Origin: Streptomyces cinnabarinus | GTDB taxonomy: Bacteria; Actinomycetota; Actinomycetes; Streptomycetales; Streptomycetaceae | NCBI RefSeq assembly: GCF_027270315.1 | Contig: NZ_CP114413.1 | Coordinates: forward strand, 5,766,001-5,830,000 | DNA length: 64,000 bases | Direction of reading: 5' to 3' | Shown: one piece after another, positions 17,108 to 26,799 of the stretch | Numbering within the stretch: position 1 is the stretch's first letter | How the letters are laid out: every line of letters starts with the position of its first letter | Position numbers and translations under genes: made by a program | The notes under the pieces: generated by a model | The model's input: the letters and a program-made list of their open reading frames with translations, nothing else | Told to the model about the DNA's origin: nothing | Database searches by the model: none

Positions 17108-19392
17108 GGCGTCGTCCTCAGGCCGTGCCGGGTGAGCAGTAGGGCCACGTTCTCCTCCAGCGCCCTCGCGCGGGCCAGCAGCAGGGGGTCCGCGGTCGTG
17201 CGGAGCAGGGCGCGGGCCGAACCGCGCCGACCGCGCCGGTCCAGCAGCCGCTCGGCGACGCGTTCGCGCTCGCGGGGCGGGAAGAAGGCGAAGGCCTGCC
17301 GCAGCGCGGGCAGTCCGGCGAGGAAGTCGCCCTCGGACATCGCGCCGACGATGTCGTCCAGTACGTCGACCAGGGCCCCTTCACCAGTCGTGACCTCCTC
17401 GCGGGCCACCACGAACAACCCGGCGAGCCAGTCCCCGAGGGTGTCGAGGGCGAGCGATGTCACGACCCCCGTCGGATCGTCGGAGCCGCCCAGCGACCGG
17501 CTCAGTCCGCAGGCGGCGCCCCGCAGATCGACGGGGGCGCGGGGGTCCCGGGCGATCCGCGCGGCGACCTCGGCGGCGGCCTCCCGGGTGACCGGCAGGA
17601 CTTCGGGCGCGTACCGCAGCGCGTCCCGTACGGCCGCCAGGGCGCGCAGTCTCCCGAGGTCCACACCGCCTTCGCCGCCGTGCAGGCCCTCCGCCAGCCA
17701 GAGCACGCGCTCCACGGCGCTCGCGACGACCGAGCCGAGCAGCGGACCGCGGGCCACGCCGAACACCCGGTCGTGCCGCCACAGGCCCAGCGCCGTCGTC
17801 AGCACCTCGCCCAGCGGGCCCGGTTCACGGACCTGGCCCACCTGGGCCGCGAGCGTGTCCAGCAACTCCGCGCAGAGCGGACCGACGCCGCACAGCACCG
17901 CGTCGAACAGCAGCCCGGCCAGCGGCCCGGCGTCCGTGCCCGCCGCGTGTGCGCGCTCGGCGAGCAGCACCGAGGCCGCCTCGTCCAGCCGCGCCCCGTA
18001 CGCGCCCGCCTCGATCAGGGCCGCCTCACGACCGGCCGCCGGTCCCGGCGCCCAGCGCTCGGTGAACACCGGGTCGGTGCCGTCGGCCGGGCCGGAGACC
18101 CGGGTGAAGCCGGGGACGCCCAGCACCCGCAGACGGTGCAGGACCCGGCTGCGGGTCAGGCCGTCCGGGCCGGTGAGATCGAGGACGACGGGGCCGTCGG
18201 GGTCGGCGAGCCCCAGCCGGGCAAGCTGCTCGGTCACGTCGTGCACCAGGGGCGGCACGGGGGTGTCGGGGTGCAGCCGGCCCTCGACGGCGCCGGTGCA
18301 GGCGGCGACCATCTCCGCCACCACGGGGTGGGTGCCCGCGTGCAGCGTGCCCCTGGTCGTCCACGGCAGCGGGTGGTCCAGGTCATCGGTGATCAACGTG
18401 CCCGCCAGCCCGTCCAGGACATCCACCCTGGTCTCGTACGGGTGCCCGCGCAGCAACGCCAGTCCCCGCGCGAGACCGCGCGCGGCGATGAGCGCGGCCG
18501 TGGACACCGGGATCCCCCGCCCGCGCAACCGCTCGGCGACCGCGCGCGTCAACTCCCGCGCGGCGGCCTCCGGACCGCTCTCCCACAGCCGCTGGTAGTA
18601 GCCGGGCGAGGGCATCCCCGACTGGTACCCGGCGAACGCGTCCAACTGCCGGAAGGAGTACGGCACGAGGAAGCTGCCGCCGAGCGCTCCGCCGGGCGGC
18701 TCGGGCACCTCCGGCCAGCCGGTCCCGCCCCGGTACGACAGCTCCCGCAGCGCCGGCCGGTGGAAGCCGCCCGTCACCACCAGCACCGGCCGTCCGCCCG
18801 AGTGGGCCTGTGCCGCGCGGACCCAGGACGCCATGTACTCCTCGCGGGCCCGGTCGCCGGGGTCCCCCTCGGTGTCGCCGCGCACCAGGTCGAAGTACGT
18901 GTCGAGGCGGGCCTGGAGGCCATCGGCGTCATCCGGTTCGGTGACCTCGAACAGGCGGTCCCACAGGGCGTCCACGGAGTCCACGGAGAACCGCGCGCAC
19001 AGCCGCCGGACCGCCTCCTCGTACCGCGTCTCCGCGTCCGCGTACCGGTTGGCGGCGCCCTCGGCGCGCCGCGTGAACGCCGGGTGCCAGGCGGGCAGAT
19101 CGATGAACCGCACCTCGGCGCCGGCCGCCCGCCCGTCGCGCAGCGCGATCCACTCCGGGGAGTAGTCGCACAGCGGCGCCCAGGACGTCGCGACCCGTGA
19201 CTCGTCCCGGTAGTGGCTGAACACCGCGACCGGCAGCCGGTGTTCGAGCAGCAGCTCGTCCAGCCGACCGTTCATGTCCGCCGGACCCTCCACCAGCACA
19301 TACGCCGGACGCAGCGCCGAGATGGCCCGCCCGACGAGCCGGGCGCAGGCCGGGGAGTGGTGCCGTACCCCGAGGAACACCGCCGACGACAT
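17104..19392 (-). CDS. DUF5682 family protein (YehM-like)
   Basis: The protein has 762 residues. The N terminus is the family signature: VFLGVRHHSPACARLVGRAI, then RPAYVLVEGPADMN, followed by IDLPAWHP near 115 and VLVVTGGFHRPAL near 220. The clustered His and Asp/Glu residues in the first third, together with the GGFHRP motif, are reminiscent of TraB/ChaN-like hydrolase folds, but no activity is proven. The C-terminal half is helical and Leu/Ala-rich. The gene is third in the WGR-AAA-DUF5682-VWA-SWIM operon. It overlaps the ATPase stop by a single base (TGATG) and the VWA start by four. It is predicted to be cytosolic. Confidence 0.86.
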   Translation of the reverse strand: MSSAVFLGVRHHSPACARLVGRAISALRPAYVLVEGPADMNGRLDELLLEHRLPVAVFSHYRDESRVATSWAPLCDYSPEWIALRDGRAAGAEVRFIDLPAWHPAFTRRAEGAANRYADAETRYEEAVRRLCARFSVDSVDALWDRLFEVTEPDDADGLQARLDTYFDLVRGDTEGDPGDRAREEYMASWVRAAQAHSGGRPVLVVTGGFHRPALRELSYRGGTGWPEVPEPPGGALGGSFLVPYSFRQLDAFAGYQSGMPSPGYYQRLWESGPEAAARELTRAVAERLRGRGIPVSTAALIAARGLARGLALLRGHPYETRVDVLDGLAGTLITDDLDHPLPWTTRGTLHAGTHPVVAEMVAACTGAVEGRLHPDTPVPPLVHDVTEQLARLGLADPDGPVVLDLTGPDGLTRSRVLHRLRVLGVPGFTRVSGPADGTDPVFTERWAPGPAAGREAALIEAGAYGARLDEAASVLLAERAHAAGTDAGPLAGLLFDAVLCGVGPLCAELLDTLAAQVGQVREPGPLGEVLTTALGLWRHDRVFGVARGPLLGSVVASAVERVLWLAEGLHGGEGGVDLGRLRALAAVRDALRYAPEVLPVTREAAAEVAARIARDPRAPVDLRGAACGLSRSLGGSDDPTGVVTSLALDTLGDWLAGLFVVAREEVTTGEGALVDVLDDIVGAMSEGDFLAGLPALRQAFAFFPPRERERVAERLLDRRGRRGSARALLRTTADPLLLARARALEENVALLLTRHGLRTTP

Positions 19393-20474
19393 CAGTCCGC
19401 CAGCAGGTGCCGTGCGTCGTACAGGGCCCGCCACTGACCGCCCTTGCGGCGCGGCACCTCCTGCTCCAGGAAGCGGCGCAGCCGGGTCAGGTCCTCGGGG
19501 CTGTCCTTCGCCGCCGTGCCCGCGAGGCTCGCCACCACATCGGCGGCCGTACCGGACTCGCCGCGCAGGAACCAGCCGCGCACCCCGACCGCGTGCGCGA
19601 CGGACACGGCCTCGGCGGTGCTCATCACCGTCGACATCCGCTCACCGCGCTCGGCGGACCCGCGCAGCTCACGGAAGGTGGCCACCAGCACCTCCAGTAC
19701 GTCCTGGCGCGGCGGGGCCGGCACCCCGGACTGCCGCAGCAGCGCGGTGGCCTCCGCCTCGACCAGCGCCAGCTCGGTGTCGAAGTCGGCGATGGGGAAG
19801 ACCGTCTCGAAGTTGAACCGGCGCTTGAGCGCGGCGCTCATCTCGTTGACGCCCCGGTCACGGGTGTTGGCGGTGGCGATGACATTGAACCCCGCGCGGG
19901 CGAACACCATGCCCCGCGGCCCGTCCAGCTCCGGGATCGCGATGACCCGGTCGGACAGCAGCGACAGCAGACAGTCCTGCACCTCCAGCGGACAACGGGT
20001 GATCTCCTCGAACCGCACGACGCGGCCCTCCGCCATCCCGCGCAGCATCGGCGCGGGGACGAGGGACCGCTCGGAGGGGCCCTCGGAGACCAGCAGCGCG
20101 TAGTTCCAGGAGTACTTGATCTGGTCCTCGGTGGTGGCCGCGCCGCCCTGCACGGTGAGCGCGGAGTCACCGCTGACCGCCGCCGCGATCAGCTCGGACA
20201 GCAGCGACTTGGCGGTCCCCGGCTCCCCGACGAGCATCAGGCCGCGGTTGGTGGCGAGCGTGACCAGGGCCCGCTCCACCAAGGAGACGTTGCCGACGAA
20301 CTTGCGGCTGACACCGGCCGGTTCGTCACCGACGACGAACCGGCGCGCGGCGCGCAGACTGAGCTGCCAGCCGGGCGGGCGGGGGTCCTCGTCGGCGGCG
20401 CGCAGGGCGGCCAGCTCGTCGGCCCAGCGGACCTCGGCGGGCGGCCGCTGCACCTGCTCCTCGGCGACCGTCAC
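19392..20474 (-). CDS. MoxR-type AAA+ ATPase (YehL-like)
   Basis: The protein has 360 residues. Walker A is GEPGTAKSLL near 88-97, with the Ala-for-Gly variant typical of MoxR/RavA relatives. Walker B with the catalytic glutamates is VVRFEEITRCPLEVQD near 153. The sensor region reads NVIATANTRDRGVNEMSAALKRRFNFE near 203, including an arginine finger in KRRF. It should form a hexameric ring and work as a chaperone or remodelling motor with the downstream VWA protein. A GTG start overlaps the stop of the WGR-DUF4132 gene by four bases. Family and context are clear, but the substrate is unknown. Confidence 0.92.
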   Translation of the reverse strand: MTVAEEQVQRPPAEVRWADELAALRAADEDPRPPGWQLSLRAARRFVVGDEPAGVSRKFVGNVSLVERALVTLATNRGLMLVGEPGTAKSLLSELIAAAVSGDSALTVQGGAATTEDQIKYSWNYALLVSEGPSERSLVPAPMLRGMAEGRVVRFEEITRCPLEVQDCLLSLLSDRVIAIPELDGPRGMVFARAGFNVIATANTRDRGVNEMSAALKRRFNFETVFPIADFDTELALVEAEATALLRQSGVPAPPRQDVLEVLVATFRELRGSAERGERMSTVMSTAEAVSVAHAVGVRGWFLRGESGTAADVVASLAGTAAKDSPEDLTRLRRFLEQEVPRRKGGQWRALYDARHLLAD

Positions 20475-23400
20475 TTCGCGGTCACCTCGGTCAGGTCGGC
20501 GAGCAGCTCGGAGGCGACGACCGGGTCGATGCCGGAGAAGGGGAGGTTCTCCTGGCGGCTGCGCCAGTGGTTGTCCGGGTTGCCGCTCAGCCGCAGCGCG
20601 CTGAAGGTCTGGTCGCCGAACTCGTTGACCATGCCGACGGCGATCCCCGGGTCGAGGTCGATGACCAGGTACCGGTCCTCCCCGATGCGCCGCAGGAACC
20701 AGTCCTCCACGCCCCCGTCCTGCGGCGCGCCCCGCTGCCAGCCGCGCTTGGTCAGGCCGAGCAGCTTGCCCACCGGCACGGTGGCCCCCTCGAACCGGGC
20801 CAGCCGGTGCTCCAGGGTCTCCTTCCCGGTGAGGGCGTGCACGGCCCGGCCCAGCTGCGGGAACGGCTGGAGGATCTCGTAGTCGGCGAACAGCTCCGAC
20901 CAGGCGCCCAGCTCCTCGCCCAGGTGCAGCGGATGGGCCAGCCGTACGCTCGCCCCCTCGGGCAGCGTCAGCTCGTCGTCCTCGACGTCGGCGAACGTAC
21001 GGTCCTCCGCGACCCGGAAGGCCGTCACCGCGCCGTCCGCATCGCTGAGCCACACCAGCCGCCGCACCAGGTGCCACAGCAGCGGATGGGCGACGAACAG
21101 CTCTTGGAACTCCCCGGCCGTCCAGGAGCGCCGCGTCACCATGGCCGCCTCCAGCCGCCGGACCTGGTCGCCGGCGACGGTCCGGACGTCCTTCTTCAGC
21201 GCGGCGAACCGCTTGCGTTCGGCCGGGGCCAGCTCCGGGTCGTCCTTGGCGGCGGGCTCGGGCAGCGCCTTGCGGGGCTTGCCGTCGGCGTCCCGGACGT
21301 AGGGGCGCAGCTGCTCGTCGAAGCCGACCGTGAACTGCCGGGTGCCGTAGTCGATGACGGTGCTGCCGTCGGTGTCCAGGCCGAAGTCGGGCACGAGCCG
21401 GTCGCCCAACTGCTCACTGGTCAGCCCGAGTCCCTCGGCGACCTCGGCGATCTTCTCCTGGGCGCGCGTCTTGAGGGCCTTGAACGGCACCCGCTGGGAG
21501 ATGCCGTGCAAGTGCAGCAGCGCCACGTCGGTGCCGATCGTCGCGAGCACGGTCAGCCCCTCCACCGCGCGGTGATGGGCGCTCTCGCCGGGCCAGGCGC
21601 GGATGACGGGCGTGAGCCGCCGTACCACCTCGTCGTCGCCGAGCCAGCCGAGCGCGTGCAGCGCCCAGCTCTCCTTGGGGAGCATTCCGGCGATCCGCCA
21701 CTGCTCGAACAGGGCCCAGGCGAACTCGGCGAGCGAGTCGGCGGTGCAGTGCTCGGTCACCACGCCGAGACCGGGGTAGACCGCGCCGGGCTTGGACAGG
21801 GCGAGGAGGGTGAGCACGTGCTGCACCGCGCCCGTGGGCAGCGCGCCGCCGTCCTTGAGGATGATCTGGGGCAGCAGCGCGGGCGTGGCCCAGGCGCCGA
21901 CGGCCGGCATCCTGGCGGGCAGGGCGCTCTCCAGCGGATCGGCGGCGAGTGCCTCCGCGACGATACCGGCGGCCTCCGGTCCGGCCCCGGCGGCGGCCGC
22001 CACCACGGCCTCGCCGCCATGGGAGTCGGCCAGCAGCCGTAGCGCCTGCTCGGCGCCGCGCCGGGCCGGACCGGCCTTCCCCAGGGCGTTCGGGAGGAGA
22101 TACGGGACGACGTCGAGGCCGTGCCGCTTCAGCCAGGCGCCGCCCAGGGCATCGCCGGACTTCAGCCGGACCAGCCAGTCACCCACCAAACCGGCGACCT
22201 CGACGCTGAGATACGGCATCACCAGCCCGCTCAGGGTGGCGGGATGCCGGGCCGCGGCGCGCACCATCAGCGGCATCGCGTCCACCCCGAACCGCGCGGC
22301 GACCGGCTGCAGCGATTCCTCGCCGTACAGGAAGGACTCGGGAGCGTAGGCGGCCAGCAGCGGACGGACCGCGTCCGCGGGGGCCGAGACGAACAGCCCG
22401 GCCTCCTGGAAGCCCCACTGCTGCTCGCCGTTGCGGAGTTTCCTGATCTCCTCCTTCCAGTTGTGCCTGCGCAGCCAGGTGCTCCACCAGTTGGTGGTCG
22501 GGGTCCAGGATTCCCGCTCCTCGGGCCGCCAGACGACCCGCGGCTCGGGCACCACCGGCGCCTCGGCCGCGACGCGCACCTTGGCGGTCTTGCGCCCCTT
22601 CGCCCACGGCGGGCTGACCAGCAGCGCGGGCAGCGCCTCCACCGGCGCGTCGGCCACCCGGTTCTGACAGGTGAGCCTCGGCCGGACGAACTCGGCGACC
22701 GTGTCCGGGAGTTCGGGCAGCATCGCCGCCGTCAGCTCGGGGTTCGTGTGGATGTGCGCGGCCAGCAGCTGCTCCACCATCGTGGCGTCCCTGACCGCAC
22801 CGGTCGCCGCCGCGCCCAGCAGCCGCAGCGCGCGGACCGGCCGGCGCCGCATCGCCTCCATCAGATGCGGACGTACGGTCTTGTCGGCGACGCGGTCCAG
22901 CAGCACCCGGAACGCCTCGTCCGTCGGCAGCTCCACCAGGGCGCCCGAGAAGGCGCGCAACTGATCGGTGTCGTACGCCTCCTCGACGGCGGCCCTGAGC
23001 ACGGGCGTCATGTGCTCGCCGACGCCCTCGGCGAGCGTGGCGACCAGCGCCATCGACCAGTCGCCCCAGGAGAGGCCGAAGCGGGTGCCGAAGTGGGCGA
23101 TCTGCTCGGGGGAGTTCAGCGAGTACAGCAGCATCGCCCGCAGGCCCTCGTCGACCACGTTCGCCTCCACTGCGGCCTCGGCGGCCCAGTCGAGCTCGGA
23201 CGGCACGACGTAGGAGACGACGACGCGGCGCCGGGGGGTGTCCCGGCACTTCGACAGTACGGCGACGGCCTGCCGGTAGGCGTCCTCGTCGGCCACGGTC
23301 AGCAGGGCGCGCAGCCGCTCGGCGAAGGGGCGGGCCCAACGGCCGTCCGCGCAGTCCTGGTCGGCGCGGTAACGGAGTTGAGGGTCCGAGCGCTGCATGC

Positions 23401-24070
23401 CGTACTGCATCCAGTGGGCCTCGATGTCGCAGAAGTCCACGACCGCGCGGGCGGCGAAGGCCAGCCCGTGGGCGCGCACCCAGGCGTCCACGAAGATGCC
23501 CTCCGGAAGCCGGTAGTGCAGGGTCAGGCAGGCCAGGGTGGCGGCGCCGAGCGGGCTGGCGCCGCCGTTCAGCTGGGCGCGGGCCGCCTGGACAATCTCC
23601 GGATCGCTCTCCGGCGCGGCGAGCATCGCCTCGATCCAGCCCTGCTCCTCCGTCTGGCGCCTGGCCAGCAACTCATCGGCCTCGGAGCGGAGTTCGGGGA
23701 CGGTCCGGCGGATGCCGCCGCGCCGGGGGACGACCAGCCGGCGCCAGGCGGTGGGCATGACGAAGGTGTCCTCGTCGGGGCGGAGTACTTCAGCAGCTTC
23801 GGAGCCCGGTTCGGAGCCGGGCTCGGCGTCGGACCCGACCGCCACGGAGCCGGGCGCGGCGTCGGCCCCCACCGCCACGTACCCCTTGCGCTCCTTCTCC
23901 GCGATCACCTTCGCCAGATACGCCCCGGCGGCCTCCGCCGACTCCAACTCCTTTGCCTGTGTGCGCCCCTGCGAGCCCACCCGGCCGTAGCGCACGGTGA
24001 CCGTCGTGTCCTCGGCCGCCGCCTCCCAGAACTTCGCCGAGCCGTCACCCGCAAACTCCCAGCGCCGCAC
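20471..24070 (-). CDS. WGR-domain plus DUF4132 protein (YehI/MolR-like)
   Basis: A 1199-residue protein heads the five-gene island. Residues 1-60 are a WGR domain (RRWEF, SAKFWE, VTVRYGRVGSQGRTQ), a fold found in PARPs and bacterial MolR that can bind nucleic acids. Pro/Gly/Glu-rich repeats (GSVAVGSDAEPGSEPGSEA) form a linker near 75-95. The C-terminal 250 residues carry the DUF4132 region (RRLEAAMVTRRSWTAGEFQE, LVWLSDADG, GIDPVVASELLADL). Long helical repeats lie between. A GTG start was chosen because GGGAGGGGAGGGG stands right before it and the WGR domain then begins the protein. Upstream in-frame codons would add a low-complexity tail that the family lacks. Confidence 0.87.
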   Translation of the reverse strand: MRRWEFAGDGSAKFWEAAAEDTTVTVRYGRVGSQGRTQAKELESAEAAGAYLAKVIAEKERKGYVAVGADAAPGSVAVGSDAEPGSEPGSEAAEVLRPDEDTFVMPTAWRRLVVPRRGGIRRTVPELRSEADELLARRQTEEQGWIEAMLAAPESDPEIVQAARAQLNGGASPLGAATLACLTLHYRLPEGIFVDAWVRAHGLAFAARAVVDFCDIEAHWMQYGMQRSDPQLRYRADQDCADGRWARPFAERLRALLTVADEDAYRQAVAVLSKCRDTPRRRVVVSYVVPSELDWAAEAAVEANVVDEGLRAMLLYSLNSPEQIAHFGTRFGLSWGDWSMALVATLAEGVGEHMTPVLRAAVEEAYDTDQLRAFSGALVELPTDEAFRVLLDRVADKTVRPHLMEAMRRRPVRALRLLGAAATGAVRDATMVEQLLAAHIHTNPELTAAMLPELPDTVAEFVRPRLTCQNRVADAPVEALPALLVSPPWAKGRKTAKVRVAAEAPVVPEPRVVWRPEERESWTPTTNWWSTWLRRHNWKEEIRKLRNGEQQWGFQEAGLFVSAPADAVRPLLAAYAPESFLYGEESLQPVAARFGVDAMPLMVRAAARHPATLSGLVMPYLSVEVAGLVGDWLVRLKSGDALGGAWLKRHGLDVVPYLLPNALGKAGPARRGAEQALRLLADSHGGEAVVAAAAGAGPEAAGIVAEALAADPLESALPARMPAVGAWATPALLPQIILKDGGALPTGAVQHVLTLLALSKPGAVYPGLGVVTEHCTADSLAEFAWALFEQWRIAGMLPKESWALHALGWLGDDEVVRRLTPVIRAWPGESAHHRAVEGLTVLATIGTDVALLHLHGISQRVPFKALKTRAQEKIAEVAEGLGLTSEQLGDRLVPDFGLDTDGSTVIDYGTRQFTVGFDEQLRPYVRDADGKPRKALPEPAAKDDPELAPAERKRFAALKKDVRTVAGDQVRRLEAAMVTRRSWTAGEFQELFVAHPLLWHLVRRLVWLSDADGAVTAFRVAEDRTFADVEDDELTLPEGASVRLAHPLHLGEELGAWSELFADYEILQPFPQLGRAVHALTGKETLEHRLARFEGATVPVGKLLGLTKRGWQRGAPQDGGVEDWFLRRIGEDRYLVIDLDPGIAVGMVNEFGDQTFSALRLSGNPDNHWRSRQENLPFSGIDPVVASELLADLTEVTAK

Positions 24071-24222
24071 AGCCCCTCCCCTCCCGCCCGACCCCCGGCC
24101 GGTGATCGTCCGATCCGAACTGGCTGTCACCGTAGCCGCCCCCACTGACAGTGACCGCCGGGCGGCCGCGATGTCAGTGGCGGCTGCCATGATCCGGGCA
24201 GGCTCGACGAGAAGGACGCCGG

Positions 24223-26562
24223 ATGAACCTCACCGACCTGCTGATGAACGCGCTGACCGACCCGGACTCCCCGTTCGAGGACCCGTCACCCGACCTGTCG
24301 AGCCTCTCCGACGGGCAACTCGCCGCCCTGTTCGCCGAGTCCTGCGCGGTGAGCACCTGGACCGTGGCGGCGGGGCGGGCGCACACCGCGATCCGGCGGG
24401 CGACCGAGGAACGGCGGCCGCGCTTCACACCCGAGGCGTGCCGCCGGATGTTCGAGGCGCTCGTCGAGCGGACCGAGAAGGGCACCTTCGCCGACGTCAA
24501 TCTGGCCCTGTCCGCCGTGGAGCACCGCACGGGCCCGCTCCCGGACCTGACGGCACCGATCCGCGCCCTGCTCGAACTCCGGCTGGCGGAGCCCAGGGTG
24601 CGCCAGCCCTACGCGCTGCTCGCGGCCGCGCGGCTCGCGGGCGAGGAGACCCTGCGCGAGACCGTGGCCCGCTTCGCCCGGGAGGCGGGCCCGATCGTGG
24701 CGGACGAGATGGCGGTCGTGGCCGCCCTTCCCCGTGCCGAACAGGACCTGCTCAGCGCGATCGACCGGGACCATGCGTTCGGCGAACGGCCGCCCGCCGA
24801 CGACTGGCGCCACCCGGCCGCGCACTCCGCCTACGTCGCCTTCGCCCGTCGCGCCCTGGAAGCCGCCGCCGACCGCACCGACGCGATCAGGTCGGGCGAG
24901 ATCCCCTACCGCGCGGACAAGGCGTTCACGGACCGGGAGGTCCTCACCGTCGGCCAGGCCGCGCGGGTCGCCCTGCTGCGCGACGAGCCCTGGCTGCCGG
25001 AGCTGTTCGACCGCCTGCTCCCCGGCGTCGCCCTCGCCCCCACTACGGCGAAGACGCTCCCCTCACAGGCCATGCTCTACGAACTGGTGCGCGCCGCCCA
25101 GGACTTCCCCACGCCCGAGCTGGTCACCACGATCCGCACGGTCCGCCGGAACGTCCGGCACGCGGGCGTGCCCAAGCAGTTGGACAAGATGCTGCGCAAG
25201 GTCGAGGCGGCCCTGGCCGAGCGCACCGACGTGGCGCTGCGCCTTCCGACCCTGGACTTCACGACCGAGTCCCTCGGCGGCTCGGCCACGGCCGGCGTCC
25301 TGCGCCGCACGGCGGGCGACTACACGGCTGTCGTCACCGTCACCGAGAACGCCGCGCTCACCTGGGAGAAGGACGGCCGCACCTTGCGCGGCACCCCGGC
25401 GCCGGTCCGCCGGGACCACCCCGAGCTGGTGAAGGAGCTGCGCGAGCTGGTCAAGCGCGCGGACGCCCAACTCCTCACGCTCGCCCGCGCGCTGGAGGGC
25501 GCCTACACCGTCGACGCCGTCCACCCCTACGGCTGGTGGCGCACCGAGCTGGCCGCACACCCGCTCGCCCGGACCGTCGTACGCTGCCTGATCTGGGAGA
25601 TCGAGGTCGCGCCCGGCGACTGTCGGACCGTACTGCCCGAGACCGCGGACGAGTTGCCCGACGCCCCGGACGACGCCTCCGTACGGCTCTGGCACCCTCT
25701 GCGCTCCGACGCCGAGGCCGTCCGCGGATGGCGGGATCTGCTCACCGAAGCGCGCGTCCGGCAGCCGTTCAAGCAGGCGTTCCGTGAGATCTACCGGCTC
25801 ACCCCGGCCGAGGAGGAGACCCGCACCTACTCCAACCGCTTCGCCGGTCATCTCGTCCACTACCCCCGGATGTTCGCCCTGTTCCGGGCCCGGGGCTGGA
25901 CGAGCGGCCGCCTCGGGCCCTGGGACACCGGGTACGAGGACACGGCCGATCGCGTCCTGGCGGCGGGGGAGTGGCGGATCCGCTTCTTCCACACCTGGAC
26001 CGAATCCGCTGACGGGGAGGGCCTCGCGGCGACCGACCAGGTCCGCTTCGACCGCCGGGCCGAGGGCGCCTGGCGCGAGGTGCCGCTCACCGAGGTGCCC
26101 GAGCTGGTCTTCAGCGAGGCGATGCGGGACGTGGACCTGTTCATCGGCGTCACCTCGATCGCCGCGGACCCCGACTGGGCCGACCGCGGCCCCGAGCGCG
26201 CCTATTGGGAGCGGGCCTCGTTCGCCGAGCTGACCGAGAGCTCCGAGGCCCGCCGGGACGCCCTGGAGCGGATCCTGCCCCGGCTGAGGATCGCCGAGCG
26301 GTGCGAGCTGGACGGCCGCTTCCTGGTCGTCCGCGGTGAGCTGCGCACGTACCGCATCCACATCGGCTCGGCCAACGTCCTGATGGATCCGGACGGCGCC
26401 TACCTGTGCATCGTCCCGGCCCGCGAGAAGGGCGGCGGCAAGATGTTCCTGCCGTTCGAGGACGCCCGCCTCTCCCTGATCCTCAGCAAGGCGTTCCTGC
26501 TGGCCGCGGACAAGGAGATCACGGACGGGACGATCCGCAGACAGATAGGCCGCAGGGGCTGA
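24223..26562 (+). CDS. Second DUF4132 protein, divergent from the YehI-like gene
   Basis: The protein has 779 residues. The C-terminal half matches the DUF4132 domain (GWWRTELAAHPLARTVVRCLIWE, SVRLWHPLRSDAEAVRGWRD, ARVRQPFKQAFREIYRLT, YSNRFAGHLVHYPRMFALFRARGW). The N-terminal half is helical repeats without a WGR domain. It shares its upstream region (152 bases) with the leftward five-gene operon, so the two are probably co-regulated, and it probably belongs to the same system. An ATG follows GAGAAGGACGCCGG. A strong hairpin lies about 60 bases after the stop. The function is unknown. The protein has no signal peptide and no membrane segment. Confidence 0.87.
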   Translation: MNLTDLLMNALTDPDSPFEDPSPDLSSLSDGQLAALFAESCAVSTWTVAAGRAHTAIRRATEERRPRFTPEACRRMFEALVERTEKGTFADVNLALSAVEHRTGPLPDLTAPIRALLELRLAEPRVRQPYALLAAARLAGEETLRETVARFAREAGPIVADEMAVVAALPRAEQDLLSAIDRDHAFGERPPADDWRHPAAHSAYVAFARRALEAAADRTDAIRSGEIPYRADKAFTDREVLTVGQAARVALLRDEPWLPELFDRLLPGVALAPTTAKTLPSQAMLYELVRAAQDFPTPELVTTIRTVRRNVRHAGVPKQLDKMLRKVEAALAERTDVALRLPTLDFTTESLGGSATAGVLRRTAGDYTAVVTVTENAALTWEKDGRTLRGTPAPVRRDHPELVKELRELVKRADAQLLTLARALEGAYTVDAVHPYGWWRTELAAHPLARTVVRCLIWEIEVAPGDCRTVLPETADELPDAPDDASVRLWHPLRSDAEAVRGWRDLLTEARVRQPFKQAFREIYRLTPAEEETRTYSNRFAGHLVHYPRMFALFRARGWTSGRLGPWDTGYEDTADRVLAAGEWRIRFFHTWTESADGEGLAATDQVRFDRRAEGAWREVPLTEVPELVFSEAMRDVDLFIGVTSIAADPDWADRGPERAYWERASFAELTESSEARRDALERILPRLRIAERCELDGRFLVVRGELRTYRIHIGSANVLMDPDGAYLCIVPAREKGGGKMFLPFEDARLSLILSKAFLLAADKEITDGTIRRQIGRRG

Positions 26563-26620
26563 GGAGCACCGAGAAGCGCACCCGGGCGACCGACTTCGAC
26601 GACTGATTGCCTGACTGACG

Positions 26621-26648
26621 CAAGGGCCCTGTCCGTGCAGGGCCCTTG
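26621..26648 (+). terminator. Hairpin terminator after the DUF4132 gene
   Basis: A perfect 10-bp inverted repeat (CAAGGGCCCT with AGGGCCCTTG) encloses an 8-base loop, 58 bases after the stop. No T-run follows, as is common for Streptomyces terminators. Confidence 0.75.
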
Positions 26649-26799
26649 TGGAATTCCTGTGGAAGCCTCAATCTTTCGGCTGGTGCACAGAGTTCGCACA
26701 GGCAAGCAAGATTGACATGATCACGCCACCCGGGCGGGCTCCGGCATGCCTGCACCACCCCCCCCCACCGCGCACCACCGATTGAGGAGGATCCCTCAG

